The position numbers were made by a program, and so were the translations under genes. From Limnoperna fortunei (taxonomy: Eukaryota > Mollusca > Bivalvia > Mytilida > Modiolidae), in assembly GCA_944474755.1 (NCBI GenBank), contig OX104112.1:52588774-52652773 (forward strand): a stretch of 64,000 nt of DNA, given 5' to 3'. Below the pieces are notes generated by a model. It did no database searches, had not been told where the DNA came from, and was given only the letters and a program-made list of their open reading frames with translations. Of this stretch, positions 31,660-42,400 are shown piece after piece. Position 1 is the stretch's first letter. The number at the start of each line of letters is the position of its first letter.

Positions 31660-31740
31660 CAGAAAAAGGGACCCAATGCCGTACGACATTTGCTTCAACT
31701 GTAACCAACTCAGACACTGGAGAACACAATGACCACTTTT
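31660..31740 (+). pseudogene. zinc-knuckle remnant of the YR retrotransposon
   Basis: Reads C-FN-C-NQLR-H-WRTQ and then TGA where the fourth ligand Cys (TGC/TGT) of CX2CX4HX4C is expected. The knuckle is one base away from intact. Confidence 0.65.
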
Positions 31741-31892
31741 TACTAGTTCCAAGCCGACAACAGTCACAGGAAAACAGTAGTACAGTTTATGATAAGTATT
31801 TGTTAGAGAATCGTATGTCAGAGCAATTTCAAATGTATATTGATCACGTTTAATATCTTGAAAATCTAGATATCAGTTTAATTGCTACAGGT

Positions 31893-32760
31893 GTGAAACA
31901 TAGTTTACGTAAGCATATTGATTTTTGGTCTTCTATTGGCGCATCAAAAGTTGTAATTGACACTATTCAAAACGGTTACATAATTCCTTTTATTACACCT
32001 CCGCCATCTATGTCGTTTAATAATAATAAATCAGCCATATCGCATTCAGAATTTGTTGATGAAGCCATAGAGGATCTTATAGAATTGGGCTGTATTGTAA
32101 AAACCCCCGTTTCAACGTTTTGTTGTAAAACCACAGAGTTCGAGTAAAAAACGAATAATTCTGGACCTGAATGAACTGAACAATTTGTTAAAAAAGACAA
32201 GATCAAATTTGAGGATTGGAAAGCTTTAAATTATTTTACTGATTCTTGTAAGTTCAAATTTGACTTGAAAAGCTGGTACTTACATTATGATATTTGTTAC
32301 AACCAACAGACGTATTAAGGTTTTAAATGGAGGAATAATTTTTATTGTTTTACAGTTTTAGCCTTTGGATTGTCATTGGCGCCATACCTGTTCACTAAAT
32401 GTCTTCGTCCTTTAGTGAAATACTGGCGTGAAAATGGAATAGATATAGTTCTATATTTAGATGATGGATTTGGTATTGCCAAAGATAAAATTTCTGCAAA
32501 ACACAATTCTTTGTTGTTAAAAAATCGCTAGAAAATGCCGGCCTTCTTATCAATACTGCGAAATCAGTTTTTGAACCTGTTCAAAAGTTAGAATGGTTAG
32601 GATTAGTTCGAAATTCAGTTATTTTTTCTATAACTGACAGAAGGATTAACGACACTTTAACATTGTTAGATTTTGAAAATATGCCCTTTACAGCACGCCA
32701 AGTAGCACAGGTCACAGGTAAAATAAAGTCGGTGATCTTACATGTTTAATGTCCCGTTAT
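31893..32760 (+). pseudogene. reverse transcriptase region of the YR retrotransposon
   Basis: N-terminal block FWSSIGASKVVIDTIQNGY and IPFITPPP, then FVDEAIEDLIELG. A second frame carries FTVLPFGLSSAPY-like sequence near 32345-32395 and YLDDGFG at about 32451-32471 (catalytic YxDD box). Several frameshifts separate the blocks. Confidence 0.8.
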
Positions 32761-32899
32761 TTGTATATAGCTATATAACAAAAAATCAAAATGAGACAGT
32801 TTCTTAAAGCTAGATTGTTATGACGCTGTTCAAATAGAACTAGATTTTTGGTTTAGGAATTTAAAAACTTTTAGTTCAAAGTCTTTAGCGTCTTATTCC

Positions 32900-33440
32900 T
32901 TACCCAAGACGCTAGTTTACTCTGATGCTAGTAACATTGCTGCTGGGGCTGTTATTGTGGATATTAATGATAATATTTTTCACCACATGTGTAATGATCA
33001 TGAGATTTTGATGAGTTCTACTTGGTGGGAACTTAAAGCTATTTTATTAACTCTTAGGTCATTTAAATTAATCTTAAAAAATGAAAGGATTATTTGGCAT
33101 ACTGATAATTAAAACTGTGTACCTATAGTAAATTAGGGTAGTACGAAAGAACATTTACAGGCAACTGCTCTTAATTTTTTCCAAATTTGCTACCAATTTA
33201 ACATTTGTATGGAAATAAGATGGGTGCCTAGAGCCGATAAATCTAAGGCAGATTATGTATAGAAATCTAAGGCAGATTATGTATAGAAAATGATAGACAA
33301 TGAAGACTGGAGAACTTCATGCGAGTTTTCCAACTTTATGGATGAATTATGGGGACCGTATACAGTCGACAGATTTGCCAGTAGTGTTTATTTTAAAGGT
33401 CGTAGATTTAATTCTAATTTTTGGAGTAACGAAATGGAAA
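32900..33440 (+). pseudogene. RNase H and linker region of the YR retrotransposon
   Basis: VYSDASNIAAGAVIV (33 kb side of 32917), STWWELKAILLTL, then IWHTDN directly followed by TAA near 33110. Then RWVPRADKSKADYV and VDRFASSVYFKGRRFNS. A 24-bp tandem duplication (AAATCTAAGGCAGATTATGT type) lies at 33238-33285. Confidence 0.8.
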
Positions 33441-33559
33441 TGGTAGGCACGTGCCAATTATTTTTCCCTAACCAATTTTGTGAAAATGCATCTACTGGCT
33501 TGTAGATGCATTTTCACAAAATTGGTTCGGGAAAAATAATTGGCTCGTGCCTACCATTT
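33438..33559. repeat. 58-bp snapback palindrome inside the YR retrotransposon
   Basis: Left arm 33438-33495 and right arm 33502-33559, complementary with two mismatches, around a 6-base loop (TGGCTT). The right arm is the element's own sequence (reads NWLVPTIFLI). The left arm is an inverted copy that breaks the frame. Confidence 0.92.
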
Positions 33560-33879
33560 TCTTGATTTTGAGGAATGTAGATTTTTGTAGAGGAGCACCT
33601 AAATGGCGTTGAATATCATACTTACGTCAAAGATGTTTTAGAATTCGAACCAAATCAAAATATTTTTATACGTGGTAGGTATAAGAATACATTTTTTGGT
33701 TCTGAAGATTTTACTTCGAAGGTATTGGCTGTTAAGCTAGATGCATCTTGCTAAGCTTTTGGAGTTGCGATTTAGTTTTGGCTGTCGAGGTCTACGAAGA
33801 CTATGCTATGATTATGAATATTAAAGCTGTGAAGGTCATTGTAAATAATTTTACTATGTTTTCTTTTAATTTGTTGTAT

Positions 33880-34885
33880 CACTTTATATGGTTTGCAGAT
33901 ATTTTCCGGACTGGTCTATGTGCCGATCTTCCCTCCGTCGATCAAAATTTACATCAACTTGCTGTTATGCTTCCACTGTATTGCCTTCTGTCTAGAGCGG
34001 ATAGTACCAGGAAGAAGTACCAGTATGCTTTTAACATTTTTTGTAAGTGGTGTAAATCTACTTCCGGCAGCAGAGTACTGTGTGTCTTTGTAATTCATTC
34101 ATTTATCTAAAAAACACAATTCTACTGCCAAAACAGATGACGAGTTTTATGATATTAATTGGTCGCATAAGTTAGCAGGGCTACATAACCCTTGTACTTC
34201 AGATTTATGTAGTCTGGTAAAAGATGAAGCTCATAGATCTATTGGCCATTTTATAACTAATAACAAAAGAGCCCATTACAGTAGAAATATTACAAAATTC
34301 AAGTTTGGCAGTGACAGTTCCTCTTTGTAAGATATAAGAACATGTTGTATGTGCCTCATTAGTTATGCATGATTTTTACCTTTTTTGGAACTTGTAAACT
34401 TGAAAAAATAGGATAATTCAATTTTTTGATACGCATTTTTCTTTGTTTATAGAAAAAAGTAAAACGGATAAATTTAGAGAAGGGAATACTGTTCTTATCT
34501 CAAGGACTTACAAGCAAACTTGTCCTGTCAGTATACTTGAAAAATATCTTAAATTAGCCAATGTTACTGAGCCTTCTGAGTTCATTTTATTTAATTTCTT
34601 ACATATTGTAAGAAATTAAATATGTACAAACTTTGAGGCGTCAAACATTTATCGTATACTAGAGCTAGAGAAATACTGCTTCAAACATTAGAATCTGTTG
34701 GTTTGGACGAAAATAAATTTGGCATTCATAGTTTAAGGTCTGGCGGACACTACCTGTTGCGAATGAAGGTATTAATGATAGATTATTAAAAAAACACGGA
34801 CGATGGGCATCATACACGTCAAAAGATGATTATGTAAAAGAAAATCGTTCTCACAAATTGTCAGTGTCGCAACATTTAGGAATAT
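33880..34885 (+). pseudogene. tyrosine recombinase region of the YR retrotransposon
   Basis: N-terminal SAM-like helix STRKKYQYAFNIFCKWC (about 34000-34052), then the catalytic part in another frame with TRAREILLQTLES, IHSLRSGG (HxxR, about 34721-34745), GRWASYTSKDDY with the expected Tyr near 34831, and a C-terminus ending LSVSQHLGI. Internal stops and frameshifts are present. A short perfect palindrome lies at 34588-34620. Confidence 0.8.
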
Positions 34886-34983
34886 AGTTACTTATTAAAT
34901 CCTACATTGGCTTTCTTTCCGAGTTTTATTTAATAAATAGTTTATATTCGTTTGAGCTTGGCTTATAAGAATACAAATATATT

Positions 34984-35230
34984 TATTAAAGCTAGCTGAA
35001 ATCATGAACATAGGTAGCAGGTGTTTTTGTTTACAAATAAAAACACGTGAATTCAGTTGTTTTGTTTGTATATTTATGCATAATTTGCATATAGATTCTT
35101 AGTGGTGTAAATACAGTAATGTGAATTTGTTTACAGGTAGATGAGATTAGTCTCATGCATTTCATGCACTTTGTGGCGGGACGAGTCGGCACATTTATTC
35201 GAAGTTTGCCATTCTACCGGTTTAGCAGCC
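34984..35230 (+). repeat. right direct repeat of the YR retrotransposon
   Basis: Same orientation as 30757-31018. Both end in TTCTACCGGTTTAGCAGC. Confidence 0.9.
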
Positions 35231-35295
35231 TTCATGTTTCTTTTGTAGATAATTAAACATGTTTTGTAATGTCATTGGTGCTAATGGTGTATAGT

Positions 35296-35682
35296 TAATC
35301 TAATTAAAATTAAATCTTTCACTAGCTCCCACTATTGTCGTTGTGAAGATCTAACAACATCCCATTACAGGTTATCTCAATTGAACTTCTGATATAAATA
35401 TTATCCAATGAAAAATTTGGGTATTCGCCAAAAAATCAACCTATCAAACGTAAGCTTTTATCTTAACTTGGGATTTAGTTATGAAAAAGGTACAATAATG
35501 CCAGAGAGATTCCGAACAATGACAGAGGATTCCCCAATATCAAAGGTTGGTGACGACAGTGTTTGATTGGTCAATACAGAAGTTCAATCTGAGATAACCT
35601 GTAAAGGAATTTTGTTAGATCTTCACGAAGACAATAGCAAAAAGGGGGAGCCAAGTGAAGATATAATTTTAATTAGATTGGG
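35296..35682. mobile_element. 387-bp MITE with about 95-bp imperfect terminal inverted repeats
   Basis: The left arm (AATCTAATTAAAATTAAATC, then GACAATAG-complement, AGATCTAACAACAT, GGTTATCTCA) mirrors the right arm (TGAGATAACC, TTGTTAGATCTTCAC, GACAATAG, TTTAATTAGATTG). Related small copies lie at 17124-17250 and 28119-28205. It lies 66 bp past the YR retrotransposon. Confidence 0.75.
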
Positions 35683-35720
35683 TGACATTGTTATTGTCGT
35701 TCATTTAAAAATGTTTAACA

Positions 35721-35790
35721 TAAAGCTGCTACACCAGATGTCATACTTAATCTGGGAAAGCTGCTACACCAGATGGCATACTTAATCCTA
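35721..35790. repeat. 35-bp tandem duplication
   Basis: AAGCTGCTACACCAGATG..CATACTTAATC occurs twice in direct succession. Confidence 0.85.
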
Positions 35791-35829
35791 TACGCGTGTT
35801 AAGGTTTATTTAATAAACAATTTTTAATA

Positions 35830-36980
35830 ATTAAATAATGCAAACAGCTATAAAATCTGATCTTCTATTGCCAAATCCAAAGCAAAAGCATTTCCATAAT
35901 ACCGATAATTGATTTGCGTAAAATTACAATAAATTAAGGTAGGCTGACCGACATTTCATTAGATTTCGCATGTTCTGTTCATTAGTTTTTAGCGTAGAAC
36001 TCACATATGCTCAATTTAAAAAGCAGTGTACAATTTGCTTTGTTTTATGTAGTAACAAATAATTATCTAAAAACACTCGATCATATACGGCATTTACACT
36101 GATGAATCATTCATTAATATTAATTATTAAATTGTAAACAAACAAAGAGTGCTAGATTTGAACACTGCGAACCGCAATACCTTATAGATGCAATCAACAT
36201 TATACATCGCCAAACTTGTATGCTGTGTCTATTAAATGAATGCTTCTATTCATTCCAAACATATAGGTATTCATCAAATTTACACGTTCCCTTTCTAAAC
36301 TGAATACTGTATACAAGGAAAGTGTAGACACTTCTTTAGTGACATTTTTTTAAACGTTATTTAAACGTTAGCACCTGATTGCTACCATTCTTAATATTGG
36401 ATACCACAGTTTGTTTAAGCCTGTTGGTGTTCTACACGAGAATAAGAAAGAACGCTGTTTGTTGTTTCTCTTCCATTCCTTAACAAAGGTTAAGATGCAA
36501 TAAATTCAGGCAACATTGTACACCAGAAATCTGTTCTAGAACATAATCCTTCTTATTTCAAGGACAAAAGTATCGATATCAGCTTTTATACCTATAATTC
36601 TACATTTGCAAGTATTTATCTAAACACACGTATTGCGAAATTTCCAAATCAATGACAGGAAAGCTATATATTCGGACTGTCCTTGTGAAAAATCCTCATT
36701 CAAAAACAGTCCTTTATAGCCACTTTATTACTAGACTCCAAAGTCGATAATGACTTTCTTCGAGATGTTTTGGTTAAAACGCCACAATATCGTGAACCAA
36801 GATCCATTAACTTGAAATGCAATTTCAAACTTGTAATGGATTCTGGAAGGACGCGAGGACCAAGAGAGAACAACTTAAGGACACTGACATCGTTTTCAAG
36901 CTATCAGGTCAATGTTACTGTAGAAATGTTGTTATTCAAATGTGTATCATAAAAAAGTCTAAACTGTTAGGGTTGCTTTG
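35830..36980. other. gene-free stretch
   Basis: No coding or repeat signal that I can support. Confidence 0.4.
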
Positions 36981-37579
36981 ATTTAAATTCCTTTCTTCTT
37001 GTTATAGTACTAGTATAAAAAGACTTGATTTTTCTACATTGTACATGTACTCTGCTATTCTAAATACGCAATTAAAGTCAAGACTGGCACAAGCGATTAA
37101 ACACTGCTTTACTAAAAATGTTTAAAACGTTGATACATAGATACAAATATCTGGCTGTCGGTCGCACGATTTTTAATTAGTCAAAGGTAAAGCAAAAAAA
37201 TTTAAGGATGACCAATCATTGAAATGCTTGGTTTTCTAATTGACACCATATTCGTACAGTATCACCCTCTAAACCAAATGTATTTAGAAAGCTTGATACT
37301 CAATATCAAAGCAACTAAGGAAATTTTCCATCTGGGTTACCATAACAAACAGCTTGCGTGAATGATACTTAAGAACCTATAATTGATTTTCTTTACCTTT
37401 TGAACAATATTTGTAAGTAAAAATGGTGACATGATATTATATTGTTTTCAAACCATTCATTGACTTTGCCAAATCACAAGATATGAAATAATGACAACCC
37501 TTTACAAATTAAGATGTTATTCTATTCTGGAAATGTTCACCTTATTTAAATGTCAGAATATACACGTGTCATGTTTGTA

Positions 37580-37634
37580 TTGTGTTTAACGCCACTTTCA
37601 GCTATTGTTCAGCCATATCATGGCGTCAAGCATT
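37580..37634 (-). mobile_element. truncated copy of the SINE at 39708-39923
   Basis: Only the first 55 bases of the tail side survive (AACGCCACTTTCAGCTATTG). The cut equals the right border of duplication unit 1. Confidence 0.8.
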
Positions 37635-37898
37635 TTTAAATCCCTTTCTTCTTGTTAGTTTAAACATATTTTATTGTCAAAAATAACCAATAGGATTGAA
37701 CACAAGTTATTACAACTTATGAAGTCCTCTCCGTTCAATAATCTTAAAAAATAATTCACAAAATGACGGCAAGGAAATTACTACACAATTTTAAGTACAT
37801 ACAGAAAAATACATGACACATAACAAAATATACAAAGCAATACATTATAAACAATGCAAGAAAGACAACCATAATAATAAGGAGAGAGGGGTGTCGAG

Positions 37899-38345
37899 CT
37901 ATGCAGAAAATATTTTAGAATGGTGAATGTAACTGTGTACATGTCTAAAAATTATAGTGTTCACTTCGTTACTAAGGCTATCAGAACCAAATAGGACAAT
38001 TTCAATAGATAGATTAGTAATTCGCATCAACGGATGTAAAAATTTATTTCTAATATTATCGTAAAGTGGACATTCTAGAAAAAAGTGTATGGAGTCTTCT
38101 AAGGGACAACCACAAGCACAGCTTGGGTCGTTGATTAGGTTTACTCTATATAAATCGGCCTTTATGGAACTGCAGCGGTGACGTAATCTAATATGAATAA
38201 TATTTAAATTTCTGCTTCCTATTAGAAAATATGATGGGACAATATAGTTTTCTTTTTTTAGTGACATTTTAAAGCTCATTAAAGTTGGTAATTTTCTTTG
38301 ATCTGAAGGAAGAGAGTTCCACAATCTAACTGTTGAAGGAAAAAA
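37899..38345 (-). pseudogene. LINE A ORF2 fragment, C-terminal zinc-like domain
   Basis: STVRLWNSLPSDQRKLPTL, RLRHRCSSIKADL, then CACGCPLEDSIHFFLECPLY, the C-x-C-x..H..C end of LINE ORF2. It continues the previous frame after a one-base shift. Confidence 0.8.
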
Positions 38346-38740
38346 GATTTTGAAAAGGTATCAAGTCGACACAATGGTGTTCTGTAATCTAGTCGATTTC
38401 TTAAATTATAACGTCCATCATCAGAGTAGTCATTTAAATCTCCTAAATATTCGGGAGCATTACCATTGCGGATTTTATACATAAGATTTAGTTTTCTTAT
38501 ATAACGTCTATTCATTAAAGAAGACCAACCCGTTTCCAACATTAACGATTCATTATTGGAAAAGCGAGGAAGTCCTGTTACAATTCTAGCAGCTTCTAAT
38601 TGTAAACGTTCATTTTTTTCAGTGTCAGTGACAGAGCAACCATCCCATAATTCGCAAACATATTCCAGTAGAGGAAGAATATGCCTAGAATAAATAATGT
38701 TCAGGTTGTCTCTGCACAGTAGATACTTAAGTTTTCGCAT
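38279..38740 (-). pseudogene. LINE A ORF2 fragment, thumb region
   Basis: LLCRDNLNIIYSRHILPLLE, WDGCSVTDTEKNERLQLEAA and RIVTGLPRF are typical of the region after the RT in LINE ORF2 (Y/W-G-x-Q..AARI-TG). The frame breaks in the six-base A run at 38340-38345 (plus strand). Confidence 0.8.
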
Positions 38741-39707
38741 AATAAATATTTGTTCAGAAGCACTTAATTTACAAATATTATCAATATGAGTAGACCATTT
38801 ACAATTTTGAGATATTCCTAAATGTTTATGATTTTCAACTAATGCAATATTTTCACCATTGAATGTGAGGTTCAGGGGTTCGTGATTTCTAAAAGAAAAA
38901 AAAACACCTATTCCGTTTTTGGGGGATTAAAATCTACTAACTTAGCCCATTCGTTAAGGAGTTCTCGATATCTATTAATATTCCTTTATATTTCCGCAAC
39001 GCTTGCAGATGAATACATTAAAGAACTATCGTATGCAAAAAGTCTAACTACAGCTTATTTCATCTGCAATATCATTTATAAATAATAAGAACAGTAAGGG
39101 GTCTAATACTGACCCCTGTGGTACACCAGATTTCAAATTCTTGCTATAGTACTAGTATAAAAAGACATTGTACATGTACTCTGCTATTCTAAATACGCAA
39201 TTAAAGTCAAGACTTGCACAAGCGATTAAACACTAAAAATGTTTACAACGTTGATACGTAGATACAAATATCTGGCTGTCGGTCGCACTCGCACGGTTTT
39301 TAATTAGTCAAAAGCTAAAGAAAAAAAATTAAGGATGACCAATTATTGAAATGCTTGGTTTTCTAATTGACACCATATTCGTACAGTATCACGCTCTAAA
39401 CCAAATGTATTTGAAAAGCTTGATACTTTACATCAAAGCAACTAAGGAAATTTTTCATCTGGGTTACCATAACACACAGCTTGCGTGAAGGATACTTATG
39501 AACCTATAATTGATTTTCTTTACACTTTGAACAATATGTGTAAGTAAAAATGGTGACATGATATTATATATTGTTTTCAAACCATTCATTGTCTTTGCCA
39601 AACCACAAGATATGAAATAATGACAACCCTTTACAAATTAAGATGTTATTCTATTCTTGAAATGTTCACCTTATTCAAATGTCAGAATATACACGTGTCA
39701 TGTTTGT

Positions 39708-39923
39708 ATTATGTTTAACGCCACTTTCAGCAATTGTTCAGCCATATCATGGCGTCCGGCATTTATTGGGGAAGAAGCCGGAGTACCCGCAGAAAACCCT
39801 CTAACTTCGGTAGGAAAACCGGCACCCTGCCCGCAGGTAGACTTTAACCCGCAGCCTCAGTGTTGACACACCACGTGTTCAAATGTAGAAGAACTATCTA
39901 TACCAGTCGGCCTTCAAGGCCCC
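39708..39923 (-). mobile_element. tRNA-derived SINE, diverged
   Basis: Minus copy with body and head (GGCCTTCAAGGCCCC near 39910). The B box is weakened. It lies in unit 2 of the duplication, so it predates that duplication. Confidence 0.8.
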
Positions 39924-39924
39924 A

Positions 39925-41055
39925 ATATTGTCATGAAACTGTTCAAAAAAAGATATTAAAAAATTAAACACTTCCCTTTCGTAGTTAACCGCTTGCGTCG
40001 CAACACACGATTTTGCTTTATCGATAAAAGTATTTATTTAATAATATTTAAACTACTTAAACTTCTTTTCAAATCAATTCGTGCAGAAAAAAAGTAAGAA
40101 TAGCACAGAAAATTTTATGGATAGGTCTAATAAAGTTTTTGCTTTGCCATTATGCACAATCACACGAGTTAACAATAAGTTAGACTTCATTGCAACTTTG
40201 AGATATGGTGTAACATATTTTTTTCCAGTTTCCAACTTAAAAATGAGAATGATCTGCACATTTGGGAATCTCAGTACTAAAACAGGGACAGAGATAAACC
40301 AATTGCACAACAATCACACATTTCAACCAATTACCAAAGAAAGAACAACTAATAAAAATAATCAGAGAAATCATAAATGGGAAAAACCAGGGCATAAAAT
40401 ATTGTCGTGGAATACCTGGTTTTCTGTTTTGAAATGTGTATTTCATTGACGATTATTGTAATTTTTAGTCTTACAGTACTTGCAACAGTAAACGAAATAC
40501 ATGTTGATAACCTTTGACTGATCGGTGAATGGTCATGAGATCATTTGTCCAATACCGTGACTCTAGGATTGAATACGACCATTCCGTTCTGGATACCGTC
40601 ATGTAGCTATATGTACACATCAATTTTAAATGAAACGAAGTTTGTTTGCAGTCTTATGTTATAAATTAATTGTTGAAAATTACTATGTTGTTATTAGCAT
40701 ATATCAAATGACGTCGTGTTATTTTTCAAATATATTGTTTAGATAAGTAGCAATTGTTCCGGTTTATACAAACAATATTGCAAAGCAAATTAATTTATTT
40801 TCAATTCCTTTTTTAAATAACAGGAAAATACAAAATATATTATATATCATATGTTCTAAATCAGGGCTAGATAAAAATATGCAGATCTTAAGAAAAGTAT
40901 TGTTCTAATTTAGTATATATGATGTAGATGCGTATCGTTAAACTTTATAATATTCATCATACCAGTTTTGCTTCCTTTATATAAAATAATACATAGTTGT
41001 TTATCAGAATAAGGCACACTTAGCGCATATTTAGATATACATTATAGAAATATTT
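39925..41055. other. gene-free stretch
   Basis: An open reading of 122 codons at 40081-40449 has no recognisable domain or splice context. Otherwise A/T-rich. Confidence 0.4.
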
Positions 41056-41059
41056 CGCT

Positions 41060-42400
41060 TCACGCAAAATTTGAAGTTTCTTGAAATTCGTGTTGTAACG
41101 TTATTGTTCTGAGTGACATTTCTACATGTGTATGAGTCAAACGATCTAAAATGTCTCGAATATGATGATAAACAGTTAATACACCCTTAGATGAACTTAA
41201 ATTGTCAAGAGTGAGAAACAGTTCAGATTCCTTGGAAAATGGGTACGGCAGAAAATTAATCGAATTTTGCAAGAATAATAATATGTTTGTTTTCAATAGT
41301 AGTGTCAACAAGTAAGAACAATAGTGTCATTGATTACATTATTAGTACTGAATTATTCTTAAATTGTGTAAAGTACTTAATTTTAGTAAGCTTTTTCCCG
41401 ATATATAATAACCAATTGCTCTCTTTAGTTTTCAATGTAAACCTTTCCAAGTCGAAATATAAAGAAGGTGTATATTTAGCTACAAAAATCATGATATGGA
41501 AACCAGATAAGAAAGATAAGTTTGTTTGTTTGTTTAAATATTGTTTAACACCACTTTCAGCAATTTTTTAGCTATATCATGGCGTCCAGTTTTGTTGGGA
41601 GAGGAAGCCGGAATACCCGGAGAAAACCCCCGACCTTGGTTGGAAAACTGCCAATTCTTTTCAATAAAGATTGGAGCTGATTGCACCCTGCCCGCGGTGA
41701 GACTCGAATCCGCAACCTCAGTGTTGACAGACACAATAGTAGACTAACTACCTTGACTCTAGGCCACTGAGGCCAACGAAATATAAGAAAACTATGGATA
41801 AAAATATCATTAAATTTAATAGGCAAATGAGAATTAAAATAAAGGAATTAAGATTTAGAAACCCAAAAGAATTCTGGAAAATGTTTAATACTGATAGAAA
41901 AAGAGAAAATCCAGATTTTGAAGTTAACGTTTTGTTTGATTTTTTCAGAGATTTGAAAAGAAATTAATGCAACAGTAGCAACGATTTTGTTGTAAAAAAA
42001 ATGATGCCAATAATGAATCAAATGAAGTGCTAAATGGCAAAATAACAATAGAAAAAATAAGAAGAGCTATACAAACTGCAAAAAAACAACAAATCACCCG
42101 CTGATGACAATATTATTAATAAATACATATTTTCATCGTTTAATGTAATTAGTTAGCTATTTGTACCTTTGTTCATTTAGTATTTGAAACAGGTATTTGG
42201 CCTGAAGCATGGCTTAATGGTATAATAGGACCGATTTATAAGAACAGAGCTGATAATGTAAAGCAGAAAAACTATAGGTCGATTACATTTTTGACTTGTT
42301 TAGTTAAATTGTTTACCTCGGTACTGAACAGTATATTTAATACTTGTATAAAGGGGTTTTGTTATTACATTAAAGCCAATCAGGCATTAGAAGTGTTTAT
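41060..42400 (+). pseudogene. degraded non-LTR retrotransposon (LINE B), endonuclease to RT start, interrupted by a SINE
   Basis: The plus strand, over several frames, reads NGYGRKLIEFCKNNNMFVFN and VIDYIISTE (end of an APE-type endonuclease, SVIDY motif). Then KELRFRNPKEFWKMF, ITIEKIRRAIQTAKK, and GIIGPIYKN..NYRSITFLTCLVKLFTSVLN (RT motifs 0-1, GxIxPIYK and NYRxITLL). There are many stops. It is independent of LINE A: opposite strand and a non-overlapping part of ORF2. Confidence 0.8.
41521..41777 (-). mobile_element. tRNA-derived SINE inside LINE B, 10-bp target-site duplication
   Basis: Full-length minus copy flanked by GAAAGATAAG (41511-41520) and GAAATATAAG (41778-41787). It was inserted after LINE B died or while it decayed. 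The head is partly lost. Confidence 0.88.

Larger units (their letters stand above)
30757..35230 (+). mobile_element. degraded tyrosine-recombinase (DIRS-order) retrotransposon
   Basis: About 4.5 kb between direct repeats of about 250 bp (30757-31018 and 34984-35230). In order: a gag-like reading with a zinc knuckle, reverse transcriptase with YLDDG, RNase H, a DIRS-type region (VDRFASS), and a tyrosine recombinase with HxxR and a distal Tyr. RT plus RNase H plus YR without DDE integrase is diagnostic of the DIRS order. Same-direction end repeats fit the PAT/Ngaro-like groups better than DIRS1, whose repeats are inverted. Stops and frameshifts occur throughout, so it is dead. Confidence 0.85.
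37666..39140 (-). mobile_element. 5'-truncated non-LTR retrotransposon (LINE A)
   Basis: The minus strand carries the RT motif SGVPQGSVLDPLLFLLFIND (about 39120-39060) and FAYDSS (FADD-box variant), then thumb and C-terminal regions. The 3' end has AATAAA (plus TTTATT at about 37670). Short flanking repeats CTTGTTA / CTTGCTA are the likely target duplication. The motifs are those of Jockey/I-like or CR1-like LINEs; the clade is unsure. Confidence 0.8.
36982..39764. repeat. tandem duplication of about 650 bp, second copy split by a LINE
   Basis: Unit 1 is 36982-37634. Unit 2 begins at about 37637 (TTAAATCCCTTTCTTCTTGT), is cut at about 37665 by a LINE, and resumes at 39145 (TATAGTACTAGTATAAAAAG) to 39764. 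Long matching stretches include ATACGCAATTAAAGTCAAGA and CTGGCTGTCGGTCGCAC. Both copies end inside the same SINE. Confidence 0.85.

Noticed and set aside
34984..35230. Long terminal repeat of an LTR (Gypsy/Copia) element
   Set aside because: The coding region has a tyrosine recombinase and no DDE integrase or protease that I can see; the direct repeats belong to a YR element.
40081..40449. 122-codon plus-strand reading
   Set aside because: No motif recognised, and equally open on the opposite strand; treated as chance.
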